Shown here: piece after piece, positions 45,285 through 54,455 of the stretch
Layout of the letters: the number at the start of each line of letters is the position of its first letter
Position numbering within the stretch: the first letter of the stretch is position 1
Source of the DNA: Daejeonella sp.
Lineage (GTDB): Bacteria; Bacteroidota; Bacteroidia; Sphingobacteriales; Sphingobacteriaceae
Length of the DNA stretch: 64,000 nucleotides
Direction: 5' to 3'
Assembly: GCF_030684675.1 (NCBI RefSeq)
Contig: NZ_JAUXXZ010000081.1
Span: 101,274 to 165,273 of the forward strand
Translations under genes and position numbers: made by a program
Notes under the pieces: model-generated
Databases searched by the model: none
Told to the model about the DNA's origin: nothing
What the model saw: only the letters and a program-made list of their open reading frames with translations

Positions 45285-45938
45285 ATGTTTTAAAAAGCGA
45301 AAGAATACTTCTATATCCCACCTTCGTCTGTACGCTTGTGCAATTTCTCCTGCAGAGCGGTCAAAGTCATTAGTTAGCAACCAATATTCTTTACCTTGCT
45401 TTGCTTTCTACGACAACAAGGCGGAAGTGACTCTCTACGAGTTCTTCTCTATAATGCTTATTGCCGCGTTTGTTATTAATGAGGATGCCCGTATATAATT
45501 GCACCTTGCAATCCCTGATAAGTCTAGATTCCCCCATATCAAGGTCTTGTCCTTCAGCCATGAATGATTCCAGTTCAACAAACTTCCTGTTTTCCTTTGC
45601 CCGGCAGATGAAGGCTACACGCTCCATGGTAAAAGCTTTCATTGTCCTGGTTGATTGCAGCCCCCTATCCAATAAATAGATGTTTTGGCGACCGGTTTCT
45701 TTTTTCACATGTCCATTACAACCTCTAGCAGCGCGTTATCTTCGTTGCCATACTTTGGGCTGGTGAACACATTGGAATGACAGGGTAGGATGCCGTCAAA
45801 AGCAATGCTGTATTTGACCGCCTTCTTGCCGCTTTTGTTATCGATCCTGGTGGTCTGCGACAAATTTGCAATCAATGCCTCGGGAATGAAACCTAGAAGC
45901 TGTTTTACTTTAATGTTATGATCTTTGAAAATTGCCAT
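45268..45938 (-). pseudogene. IS4-family transposase, deleted and frameshifted
   Basis: Three pieces in order on the minus strand. The start at 45938 (MAIFKDHNIKVKQLLGFIPE) jumps after about 45 residues into the catalytic region, so the domain between is deleted. One base is missing near 45706 (GACATGTG for an expected GACCATGTG). A second frameshift lies near 45395. The DDE core remains readable: IYLLDRGLQSTRTMKAF, GILINNKRGN-HYREELVESHFRL and the Y-R-E signature AYRRRWDIEVFFRFLKH. It then runs straight into the left inverted repeat, so the C-terminus is lost. Inactive. Confidence 0.85.
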
Positions 45939-46313
45939 ATCTTATTGATTATCAGCTATTAAGATAGTAAATCAATATAACAAAAACAAACTTAAAACAC
46001 TGATAATCAGATATTTATAATAATAAATCAATACCTGTAAAAAAGAAAAAGTCGGAAGAATAATCTTCCGACCATGACTGGTTTTATCCGACCCTTTTCT
46101 GTTTAGAAATCGAAATCACCTGGGTGATTAGAAAGTTGATTTCGTCAGTCGCAATAATTGGAGCATTAGAAAATGAGCAACCCGATAGCCTTTGGTTTTA
46201 ACAAACAACCAAAAAGAATAATCTGTCAATATGACAATGTCCATTTTTACCGTTTCCTAAACAATTAGATACACCACCTCTCTTTCAATACATATGTCTC
46301 ATATCTTCATCTC

Positions 46314-47012
46314 ATGAAGATGTTTCTGGCTTATTTCAACGATCTTTTTTGTCTGTTCTTTCCAGATCTTTGTGCAGCATGTGGGCGAAATCTGTTCAGA
46401 AATGAAAAAATAATCTGCACTAATTGTATCTATCATCTTCCTCGTACAAATTTTCATATTGATACTCAAAACAAGATGGCAAGGCAATTATGGGGCAGGT
46501 TTAACTTCGAACAGGCTATAGCCTTTGTTTATTTTCAGAAGGGAAACAGGGTTCAGAACTTAATGCATCAGTTGAAATACAATAAAAAACCAGAAGTGGG
46601 AATCAGAATGGGTGAACTCTACGCCTGGCAATTAATCAGGTCTGAAGGTTGGATGAACGCAGATCTGATCATACCAATACCTTTGCACCCGGTAAGACTG
46701 AAAAAAAGAGGCTATAACCAAAGTGAGGAAATATCCAAAGGCTTGGCTTTAGTTCTAAAACTTCCTGTAAGTACACAACATTTGGTTCGGATAGAGAACA
46801 CCGAATCACAAACCAAAAAATCAAGATTTGCCAGATATGAAAATCTGAAAGATGCCTTTATCATCAAAAACACCTCTGAACTGATTCAGAAACACATTAT
46901 CCTTGTGGACGACGTAATGACCACCGGGGCTACTATGGAAGCTTGCAGTGTAGAATTGCTGAAAATAGACGGAATAAAGGTCAGTATTTGCACGCTGGCT
47001 TATGCTGAGTGA
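46314..47012 (+). CDS. comF: ComF-family phosphoribosyltransferase-like protein
   Basis: 232 aa. The N-terminal zinc-ribbon-like segment has four cysteines (C-x2-C in LCAACGRN and ICTNCIYHLP). A PRTase-like domain follows. LIIPIPLHPVRLKKRGYNQSEEISKGLA is characteristic (about residues 115-142), and the PRPP-binding loop is IILVDDVMTTGATMEAC (about 196-212). ComF acts in DNA uptake in naturally competent bacteria; many holders of the gene are not known to be competent. It stands alone between the IS remnant and a terminator. Confidence 0.92.
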   Translation: MKMFLAYFNDLFCLFFPDLCAACGRNLFRNEKIICTNCIYHLPRTNFHIDTQNKMARQLWGRFNFEQAIAFVYFQKGNRVQNLMHQLKYNKKPEVGIRMGELYAWQLIRSEGWMNADLIIPIPLHPVRLKKRGYNQSEEISKGLALVLKLPVSTQHLVRIENTESQTKKSRFARYENLKDAFIIKNTSELIQKHIILVDDVMTTGATMEACSVELLKIDGIKVSICTLAYAE

Positions 47013-47096
47013 AAATAATCTGATCAAAAATTGAAAATTACTGAAACCTATAAAACCCCGCTCCGTAGAAGTATGCGAGAGCGTTAATTTAGATTG

Positions 47097-47128
47097 AAAA
47101 AGCTGATTGCCACAGGCGTCAGCTTTTT
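47097..47128. terminator. Bidirectional terminator between comF and the sensor kinase
   Basis: AAAAAGCTGA (47097-47106) and TCAGCTTTTT (47119-47128) pair perfectly, with GCC-ACA-GGC continuing inside. T runs occur on both strands. Confidence 0.85.
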
Positions 47129-47137
47129 CTGTTATAA

Positions 47138-50100
47138 CTAAGATTTAACACTGAGATATGGTCTGATTTTATTGTACAGATCATTAGGTACAAATGGTTT
47201 GATTACAAATCCATCCATGCCGCATTCTGTAATGGTTTCGAGTTCGTGAGCAAAAAGAGATGCAGTTAAAGCGATGATAGGTACCTCAGCATAATATCCA
47301 CGAAGTCTTCTTATGGCTCTGGAAGACTCCATACCATCCATTACAGGCATATGGAGATCCATCAGGATTAAATCATACTTTTTATCCTGCACTTTTTCAA
47401 AGGCAACCTTTCCGTTTTCTGCAAAGTCAACACTCACGCCCCATTTAGTTATTACTTTACTGGCAAGTAGACGATTGATTTCATTGTCATCGACCACCAA
47501 AACGAGTCCGGTTAATTTTTGTAAGGGAGTCTTATTGTCAACACTGACAGCCGACGTTGTTGAGCGGTCAAACTGAATAATGAAGCTGAATGCTGAGCCC
47601 TTACCCAACTCGCTTTTTACACTTATTTCCGAATTATGAAGTTCTATGAGACTCTTTGTTATCGCTAAACCAAGTCCGGTACCTCCATATTTTCTAGTAG
47701 TATCTGTGCTGGCCTGAGTATAAGAATTGAAAATATCATCAATCTTATCAGCAGGTATTCCAATACCAGTATCCGATACTTCAAAACGCACCTTTACAAA
47801 TTTCTTATTTTCGTCAACGAGATCGAGCTTTAGTTTTACCTCTCCCTTTTCCGTAAATTTAACAGCATTGCCCAATAAATTGATTAGAATCTGGTATAAG
47901 CGGGTATTATCTCCTATAACATTCGCAGGAATACGATGGTCAATTTCTGATTTCAATGCCACATGCTTTTCTGCAGTCTTGAATTGAAGAGAATTCAGGG
48001 TTTGGGCAACTAGCTCTTTCAGATTTACATTAACGCCCTCAAGAACCATGTTTCCGGTCTCTATTTTTGTAAAATCCAAAACGTCATTAATCAGATTAAG
48101 CAGATTCTGGGCAGAAAATCCTAAAATCTTCAGATTCTCAGTTTGTGATTCTGTAGGATTATCATCCATTAGAATATATGACATACCGATTACTGCATTC
48201 AAAGGAGTTCTGATTTCATGACTCATCACAGAAAGGAATGTTTCCTTTGCCTTGCTAAGCTGCAAGGCTTCTTCGCGGGTTTTGATCAGTTCCTTTTCAG
48301 CGAGCTTTCTTTCTGAGATATCATTAATAATCTCAACCTGCTGGTCAAGACTTCCATCCTTATTAAATGTTGGTGTATTTGAAATGGATAGCCAGATTTG
48401 AGCTCCATCCTTTTTATAACTAAGCAATTCAATATTTGAAGGTTTGCAATCTGTAGCCTGCTGCCTTGCCTTCTTCAGCAATTCCATGTCAGTGCCTTCA
48501 CCTGCCAAAAGATCTCCCGGACGGGTGTTCTGAAACTCCTCAAGGGTATAACCCGTTAAATCCTTTAGCGACTGGTTTATCCATTTGATCTTACCGTCAC
48601 TGCCACTGATAGCAACACCATTAATAGTTTTGCTGGCAACAAGTGAAAGCAATGTGAGCTGTTCTTCAGCAAATTTACGTTCTGTAATATCATTGATGAT
48701 CTCTACCTGCCGCTCTATCTCACCATTCTCATTAAGTATTGGTGTGGTAACTGCATTGACCCATATTGCGGAACGGTCTTTTTTATAAATCAGCAGGTCA
48801 ATATTATATGGTTTTTTAGCCTTTATTGCCATTTCCGCAATTTCAAGTGACTGCGGTGAGGTGCCCTCACCGATAACAATATCACTAAAACGCCTTCCTT
48901 CAATTTCACTAAACTTATACCCAAGCATATTTTCGAGTGCAGCATTAACCCAGGTAACTCTGCCTTTACCATCCCTGATTGCAATACCGCTTGCCGACTT
49001 ACTGGCGACCATCGATAAAATTTCAAGTTCCAGTTCAGATTTTTTTCTAGCAGTAATATCAATAATCACCTCTACTTCTTTGTCGATATTCCCATCCCTA
49101 TCCAGAATGACCGAATTCAGAATTGACAACCATATTGGAGTGCCATCCTTTCTGTATGCAAGCAGATCAACTGAAAAAGATTGTTTATTTTTTGTTAACT
49201 CACGGGCATTAAGAATTACTTCTGTGTCAGTTTCCTTCCCTTTTAATACGTCGCCAAGTTTGCGCCCTTTCAGATCATCGAGACTATATCCTGTAATTTC
49301 TTTTGAAGCTTCATTTGCCCAGATTACATTACTATTATTATCACTAATGATCACGCCATTGTTCACCTTATTCGCGACAAGGGATAATTGCTCGAGTTCT
49401 TCGACCATTTTCTTCTTATCGCTGATATCACGCCCATTCGCGAACCATTTTGCGTTCCTGACAGCAATAGACCAGCCCATCCATTTGGTTGTGCCATCCT
49501 TTAATTTGATCCTGCCCTCAAGTTCAAAACTTTTTTGCCCGCTTCCCAAACCCTTCTCGAGTTGAGGAACCATTTCCAATATATCAGCTTCATAAAAGAA
49601 TTCCCAAATTGATCGCCCAATAACTTCCTCTAATGTATAGCCTAGCAATCGCTCAACTATATTGTTCATTAGCTCAATGGTTCCATTACGATCTAAAATA
49701 CAATGCAGTTCGGCCGAACTGTTGAACATAGTACTGATATCCTCGTACTTCTGAATCAGATCATTTAATATCCTATTTTGACGTTTTACTTCAAGATGAG
49801 TCATGACCTGATCTGCAAGGATCTTCAATGCCCCCTTTTGCTGTTCATCAAGGCCACCTGGTACCACATCCATTACACACAATGAACCCAGAGCATATCC
49901 CTCTGGATTTATTATTGGGACACCGGCATAAAATCTGAGCTTTGCTCCGCCTGTAACACATTTCAAACCTAAAGTCCTGATATCTTCCAGGGTATCATTA
50001 ATCTCGAGAATCTCTGATCCTTTGATAGCAAACTGACAAATAGAATCCTCAACAGAAGACCGCTCACTACTAAATCCTACCTGTGATTTAATGAACTGGT

Positions 50101-50269
50101 ACTCTCCATCCAGAAAGCTGATAGTAGCAATTGACTTTTTACTTAAATATGATGCTAAACGCGTAATGGAATCAAATTCACTTTCAGGTAATGAACCCAA
50201 AACCTGGTATTCATAAAGTGCCTTCAATCTGAGATCTTCGAAATCTTTCCCCGCAACGCTATCAGACAT
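47138..50269 (-). CDS. Hybrid sensor histidine kinase (GAF, four PAS, kinase, receiver)
   Basis: 1043 aa, without clear membrane segments, so predicted cytoplasmic. Order: GAF (about 20-165), PAS1 (about 180-290), then three mutually similar PAS-PAC units (about 295-415, 417-540, 540-662). HisKA follows with phospho-acceptor H684 (SVMSHEIRTPLNAVIG), then HATPase_c (N box LINLLGNAVKF; DTGIGIP; GGTGLGLAITKSL) and a C-terminal receiver with the phospho-Asp near 970 (LILMDLHMPVMDG). It probably relays phosphate from its kinase to its own receiver and on to an unlinked Hpt or regulator. The signal is unknown; PAS domains may sense redox, light or small ligands. Confidence 0.94.
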   Translation of the reverse strand: MSDSVAGKDFEDLRLKALYEYQVLGSLPESEFDSITRLASYLSKKSIATISFLDGEYQFIKSQVGFSSERSSVEDSICQFAIKGSEILEINDTLEDIRTLGLKCVTGGAKLRFYAGVPIINPEGYALGSLCVMDVVPGGLDEQQKGALKILADQVMTHLEVKRQNRILNDLIQKYEDISTMFNSSAELHCILDRNGTIELMNNIVERLLGYTLEEVIGRSIWEFFYEADILEMVPQLEKGLGSGQKSFELEGRIKLKDGTTKWMGWSIAVRNAKWFANGRDISDKKKMVEELEQLSLVANKVNNGVIISDNNSNVIWANEASKEITGYSLDDLKGRKLGDVLKGKETDTEVILNARELTKNKQSFSVDLLAYRKDGTPIWLSILNSVILDRDGNIDKEVEVIIDITARKKSELELEILSMVASKSASGIAIRDGKGRVTWVNAALENMLGYKFSEIEGRRFSDIVIGEGTSPQSLEIAEMAIKAKKPYNIDLLIYKKDRSAIWVNAVTTPILNENGEIERQVEIINDITERKFAEEQLTLLSLVASKTINGVAISGSDGKIKWINQSLKDLTGYTLEEFQNTRPGDLLAGEGTDMELLKKARQQATDCKPSNIELLSYKKDGAQIWLSISNTPTFNKDGSLDQQVEIINDISERKLAEKELIKTREEALQLSKAKETFLSVMSHEIRTPLNAVIGMSYILMDDNPTESQTENLKILGFSAQNLLNLINDVLDFTKIETGNMVLEGVNVNLKELVAQTLNSLQFKTAEKHVALKSEIDHRIPANVIGDNTRLYQILINLLGNAVKFTEKGEVKLKLDLVDENKKFVKVRFEVSDTGIGIPADKIDDIFNSYTQASTDTTRKYGGTGLGLAITKSLIELHNSEISVKSELGKGSAFSFIIQFDRSTTSAVSVDNKTPLQKLTGLVLVVDDNEINRLLASKVITKWGVSVDFAENGKVAFEKVQDKKYDLILMDLHMPVMDGMESSRAIRRLRGYYAEVPIIALTASLFAHELETITECGMDGFVIKPFVPNDLYNKIRPYLSVKS

Positions 50270-50294
50270 AATTATTCTGTATGAATTAATTTAA

Positions 50295-51566
50295 TTATTG
50301 ATACAATGGATGTTTACCCATCATCTCATTAACCTTCTTACGAACCTTTTTTGCATTGGATTCGCTATCCGGATTTGAGATCACCTCATCAATGAGTTCA
50401 ACGATTTTTTCCATATGTTTTTCTTTTAATCCTCTGGTACTGACAGCAGCAGTACCAACACGAATACCAGAAGTTACGAATGGGGATTTATCGTCAAAAG
50501 GAACCATATTTTTGTTAACAGTTATTGCAGCCTCACCAAGAGCATTTTCAGCATCTCTGCCGGTTATATTCTTATTTCGCAGATCAATCAACATCATGTG
50601 ATTATCTGTCCCGCCCGAAATAAGCTGGTAACCCCGATTCACAAGGGCAGCTGCCATTGCTTCGGCATTTTTCTTTACCTGAATGATATACTTCATGTAA
50701 CCCTCACTCAAAGCTTCCCCAAATGCAATTGCTTTTGCAGCGATGATATGCTCCAAAGGCCCACCTTGTGTGCCCGGGAATACTGCCATATCTAAAACAG
50801 AAGACATCATCCTCAATTCACCTTTTGGAGTTTTAATTCCCATCGGGTTTTCAAAATCCTGTCCCATCATGATCATTCCCCCTCTCGGACCTCTGAGAGT
50901 TTTATGAGTGGTTGTTGTTACTACATGACAATGAGGAAGTGGATCGTTTAATAAACCACGGGCAATCAGGCCAGATGGATGAGAAATATCAGCCATAACC
51001 AAAGCTCCAATCTGATCAGCAACTGATCTGATAAACTTATAATCCCAATCGCGGGAATAGGCAGAAGCGCCACAAATAATAACTTTTGGTTTTTCTTTTA
51101 AAGCCACTTGCTCCAGTTTCTTATAATCGATGAGGCCGGACTCACGATCAACACCATAAAAATGCGGTTTATATAATTTACCTGAAAAATTGACTGGTGA
51201 ACCGTGAGTAAGGTGGCCCCCATGGGAAAGATCAAATCCTAAAATTTTATCACCCGCATTAAGCAAACCTAAAAGGACAGCCGCATTTGCCTGCGCACCA
51301 GAGTGCGGCTGAACATTAACCCAACTTGCATTAAATAATTCCTTAGCCCGTTCAATTGCTATATTTTCAACCTCATCAACAACTTCACATCCACCATAAT
51401 ACCTTTTGCCCGGTAAACCTTCAGCATATTTATTGGTAAGTGCTGAGCCCGCAGCTTCCATAACCTGCTTGCTTACAAAATTTTCTGACGCTATTAACTC
51501 TAGACCGGTTTCCTGACGCTCTTGCTCCTCATCAATCAGGCTGAAAATAAGTTTATCTCTCTTCAT
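50295..51566 (-). CDS. glyA: Serine hydroxymethyltransferase
   Basis: 423-aa PLP enzyme converting serine and tetrahydrofolate to glycine and methylene-tetrahydrofolate. The start [20 protein letters not shown] is typical, and the PLP Lys lies in [16 protein letters not shown] (about residues 212-227). [19 protein letters not shown] is also diagnostic. A TATTTTTG -7 box lies about 50 nt upstream on its strand. It follows scpA in the same direction but probably has its own promoter. Confidence 0.98.
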   Translation of the reverse strand: MKRDKLIFSLIDEEQERQETGLELIASENFVSKQVMEAAGSALTNKYAEGLPGKRYYGGCEVVDEVENIAIERAKELFNASWVNVQPHSGAQANAAVLLGLLNAGDKILGFDLSHGGHLTHGSPVNFSGKLYKPHFYGVDRESGLIDYKKLEQVALKEKPKVIICGASAYSRDWDYKFIRSVADQIGALVMADISHPSGLIARGLLNDPLPHCHVVTTTTHKTLRGPRGGMIMMGQDFENPMGIKTPKGELRMMSSVLDMAVFPGTQGGPLEHIIAAKAIAFGEALSEGYMKYIIQVKKNAEAMAAALVNRGYQLISGGTDNHMMLIDLRNKNITGRDAENALGEAAITVNKNMVPFDDKSPFVTSGIRVGTAAVSTRGLKEKHMEKIVELIDEVISNPDSESNAKKVRKKVNEMMGKHPLYQ

Positions 51567-51616
51567 GGATGTATAATGGTGTTTGTTTGAACTATTAAAT
51601 TTTAAGAATTATAAAG

Positions 51617-51624
51617 CAAAAATA
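51617..51624 (-). promoter_or_regulatory. Putative -7 promoter box of glyA
   Basis: TATTTTTG on the minus strand matches TAnnTTTG exactly, in the scpA-glyA spacer. Confidence 0.5.
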
Positions 51625-51628
51625 CAAA

Positions 51629-52390
51629 TTAAGAATTGATTGAACCGATTTTAGCTTCAATCCAGAAATTATTAAATCCAATTCCTGTTTGTATTGAGAT
51701 CAGATCCTGTTGCAGCATTTCGAGCAATGCCATAAAATTGTAAACAAAATGAACTTTATTTTCAGAATTTGTGACAAGATCCCTGAAATCAAGTCGCTTA
51801 TTTATAGCCAGAAGCCTGTCAATAGCCTTTTTCTGTGACTCAATATTATAGGGGTATTGTTCAACAATATGCTCCTGTTTATTATCACGCTGCAAACTTC
51901 GCTGAAGAACTTTATTAAAAGTCATCATAAGCTTATACAGGTCGAATGACTCCAATTCCTCTCCTGGGTCAGCAGTCAATGCCATTTGCAAAACATCATG
52001 ATTGATATTACCCCGCCTTTCCTGCATAAAACGCTCATTTTCGAGCAATTTGAACTGTTCGGCAAGCTGTTTAAACTTCTTGTACTCAATTAGTTTCTGT
52101 ATTAGATCACGTTTTAGATCTATTTCATTACCCTCATCATCAAGATCCGGCCTGGGTAAAAGCATTTTTGCCTTTATCCGCATCAAAGTAGCTGCCACAA
52201 AAATAAATTCGCTTGCCACCTCAATGTTCAATGAGTTCATATGATGAAGGTAGTCGAGAAAATCATCGGTGATTTTGGCTATCGGAACATCCTGAATATC
52301 CAGCTCATCCCTTTCGATAAAGAACAAAAGCAAATCAAATGGCCCCTCAAATTGGGGTAGTCTGATCTCGAAAGCGTCATTTACATTCAT
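51629..52390 (-). CDS. scpA: Segregation and condensation protein A
   Basis: 253-aa kleisin subunit of the SMC-ScpAB condensin complex, which organises and segregates the chromosome. The N-terminal EIRLPQFEGPFDLLLFFIER and the segment DIQDVPIAKITDDFLDYLHH are diagnostic. The C-terminal winged-helix region (about 180-250) would bind the SMC head. scpB is not in the window. A TACATTTG box ends 9 nt before the ATG, which would give an almost leaderless transcript. Confidence 0.95.
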   Translation of the reverse strand: MNVNDAFEIRLPQFEGPFDLLLFFIERDELDIQDVPIAKITDDFLDYLHHMNSLNIEVASEFIFVAATLMRIKAKMLLPRPDLDDEGNEIDLKRDLIQKLIEYKKFKQLAEQFKLLENERFMQERRGNINHDVLQMALTADPGEELESFDLYKLMMTFNKVLQRSLQRDNKQEHIVEQYPYNIESQKKAIDRLLAINKRLDFRDLVTNSENKVHFVYNFMALLEMLQQDLISIQTGIGFNNFWIEAKIGSINS

Positions 52391-52398
52391 AATTCAAT

Positions 52399-52406
52399 CA
52401 AATGTA
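52399..52406 (-). promoter_or_regulatory. Putative -7 box very close to the scpA start
   Basis: TACATTTG on the minus strand ends 9 nt before the ATG at 52390. If used, transcription starts at or within a few nt of the start codon. Confidence 0.4.
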
Positions 52407-52465
52407 ACGAGAGTAACATAATATACATGTCTATACAAAAAAATAAAAATGTTTAACAAATACAT

Positions 52466-52473
52466 TATTTTTG
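52466..52473 (+). promoter_or_regulatory. Putative -7 promoter box of dxs
   Basis: TATTTTTG, followed by CATGAAAATAATT, 25 nt before the dxs ATG at 52498. Exact TAnnTTTG match. Confidence 0.55.
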
Positions 52474-52497
52474 CATGAAAATAATTATAAACCCTAA

Positions 52498-54426
52498 ATG
52501 GAAGTTAAGGCGGGCGAATTTCTGGAACAGATCAATTACCCTTCGGATTTAAAAAAATTTAAAGAAGAAGATCTTGAACGTATCTGCTCAGAATTAAGAC
52601 AGTTTATTGTTGATACCGTCTCAGTAAATGGCGGACATTTTGGATCCAGTTTAGGTGTTGTTGAATTAACAGTAGCCTTACATTATGTGCTAAATACGCC
52701 ATACGACCAGCTTGTATGGGATGTAGGCCATCAGGCCTATGGCCATAAAATCCTGACCGGCCGCAGGACAGATTTCCATACAAACCGAATCTACAAAGGC
52801 CTGAGTGGTTTTCCAAAAAGATCTGAAAGTGAGTACGATACATTTGGGGTAGGTCACTCCTCTACTTCCATTTCAGCTGCCTTAGGTATGGCAGTTGCCT
52901 CGAACTACAAAGGCGAAACTGATAGACAGCATGTTGCTGTGATTGGGGATGGTGCAATGACCGGGGGACTGGCATTCGAGGCTCTGAATCATGGAGGTAT
53001 TGAAAATTCAAATATTCTTGTAATCCTGAATGATAACTGCATGTCGATTGACCCGAATGTAGGCGCATTAAAAGAATACCTGACTGATATAACTACATCA
53101 AAGTCATACAACCGTTTCCGGGATGACATTTCGAATGTTCTGTCAAAAATCTCAGAGCTTGGCCCGAATGCTCATGAGGTTGTTAAAAAAATAGAGAAAA
53201 CCATAAAAGGCGGATTATTAAAGAAGAGCAATTTCTTTGAAGCGCTCAAGTTCAGATATTTCGGACCAATTGACGGACATGATGTTAAACACCTTGCCAA
53301 GGTTTTAAACGACCTTAAACATATACCAGGTCCAAAGTTATTACATTGTGTAACCGTTAAGGGCAAAGGGTATTCCCTGGCAGAAAAAGATCAGACCAAA
53401 TGGCATTCGCCTGGATTATTCGATAAGATTACCGGAGAAATACAAAAAACTGCGAGCGAAAAACCTGCCGCTCCAAAATATCAGGATGTCTTTGGCCATA
53501 CTCTTGTTGAACTTGCACAGTTGAATTCAAAGATAATGGGAATAACTCCTGCCATGCCTTCGGGTTCATCAATGAATATTATGATGAAGGCTATGCCAGA
53601 TCGTGCATTTGATGTAGGTATAGCTGAGCAGCATGCCGTAACCTTCTCGGCCGGCCTTGCAACCAGAGGAATGGTTCCATTCTGCAATATCTACTCAACA
53701 TTCATGCAAAGAGCCTATGATCAGGTTATTCATGACGTGGCTCTGCAAAAACTGAATGTGGTTTTTTGCCTCGATCGTGCCGGATTTGCAGGTTCAGACG
53801 GACCAACGCATCATGGCGCTTATGATCTTGCTTACATGCGTTGCATACCGAACATGATCGTTTCTGCACCGATGAATGAAGAGGAGTTAAGAAACCTGAT
53901 GTATACTGCACAACAGGAAAATATGGGACCATTCAGTATCCGTTACCCAAGAGGAAACGGGGTAATGCCTGAATGGAGACGCCCCCTTAAAACCATTGAA
54001 GTTGGTAAAGGCAGAATTATCTGTGAAGGTGAAGATGTCGCAATTTTAAGTATAGGACATATCGGAAACGAAGCTGTAAAAGCCTGCTATGAGCTCAATG
54101 CAGAAGGAATTCATCCGGCCCATTATGATCTGCGTTTTGCAAAACCTCTTGATCAGGAACTTCTTCATCAGATATTTAAAAAATTTAAATATGTCATCAC
54201 GGTTGAAGATGGTTGTATCCAGGGTGGAATGGGAAGTGCGGTGCTGGAGTTTATGGCTGATAATAATTATTCCTGCAACGTTGTTCGCCTTGGTATTCCC
54301 GATAAGGTTATCGAGCACGGAGAACAGCCTGAGCTTTGGGCGGAATGTGGCTTCGATGCACGTGGAATTGTGACGACTGTTAATAAATTCGCCGTAAGCA
54401 GGGCTACTAAGACTATCGCATCCTGA
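52498..54426 (+). CDS. dxs: 1-deoxy-D-xylulose-5-phosphate synthase
   Basis: 642-aa thiamine-diphosphate enzyme starting the MEP isoprenoid pathway from pyruvate and glyceraldehyde 3-phosphate. The N-terminal block GGHFGSSLGVVELTVALHYV is present, as is the ThDP/Mg motif VIGDGAMTGGLAFEAL to NILVILNDNCMSI. The pyrimidine-binding module (DVGIAEQHAVTFSAGLA; RAGFAGSDGPTHHGAYDLAY) and C-terminal transketolase domain are also seen. All domains are complete. Its product feeds the polyprenyl synthase encoded at 6 kb. Confidence 0.98.
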   Translation: MEVKAGEFLEQINYPSDLKKFKEEDLERICSELRQFIVDTVSVNGGHFGSSLGVVELTVALHYVLNTPYDQLVWDVGHQAYGHKILTGRRTDFHTNRIYKGLSGFPKRSESEYDTFGVGHSSTSISAALGMAVASNYKGETDRQHVAVIGDGAMTGGLAFEALNHGGIENSNILVILNDNCMSIDPNVGALKEYLTDITTSKSYNRFRDDISNVLSKISELGPNAHEVVKKIEKTIKGGLLKKSNFFEALKFRYFGPIDGHDVKHLAKVLNDLKHIPGPKLLHCVTVKGKGYSLAEKDQTKWHSPGLFDKITGEIQKTASEKPAAPKYQDVFGHTLVELAQLNSKIMGITPAMPSGSSMNIMMKAMPDRAFDVGIAEQHAVTFSAGLATRGMVPFCNIYSTFMQRAYDQVIHDVALQKLNVVFCLDRAGFAGSDGPTHHGAYDLAYMRCIPNMIVSAPMNEEELRNLMYTAQQENMGPFSIRYPRGNGVMPEWRRPLKTIEVGKGRIICEGEDVAILSIGHIGNEAVKACYELNAEGIHPAHYDLRFAKPLDQELLHQIFKKFKYVITVEDGCIQGGMGSAVLEFMADNNYSCNVVRLGIPDKVIEHGEQPELWAECGFDARGIVTTVNKFAVSRATKTIAS

Positions 54427-54430
54427 TATT

Positions 54431-54451
54431 CGCCTGGCAATGTTCCAGGCG
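54431..54451. terminator. Hairpin between dxs and the GT8-like gene
   Basis: CGCCTGG (54431-54437) and CCAGGCG (54445-54451) around CAATGTT, in the 29-nt spacer of convergent genes. The T stretch is weak. Confidence 0.5.
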
Positions 54452-54455
54452 TCTT

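Larger units (their letters stand above)
45236..46094 (-). mobile_element. IS4-family insertion sequence remnant bounded by inverted repeats
   Basis: The ends are inverted copies over 32 bp (45236-45267 and 46063-46094), 27 positions identical. This includes a perfect 19-bp block CCCAGTCATGGTCGGAAGA. At about 860 bp it is much shorter than a full IS4-type element (roughly 1.4-1.5 kb). The transposase inside is deleted and frameshifted. No target duplication could be recognised. Both ends contain extra hairpins (GTCGGAAGA-ATAA-TCTTCCGAC at 46050-46071). It may still be mobilisable in trans. Confidence 0.8.
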
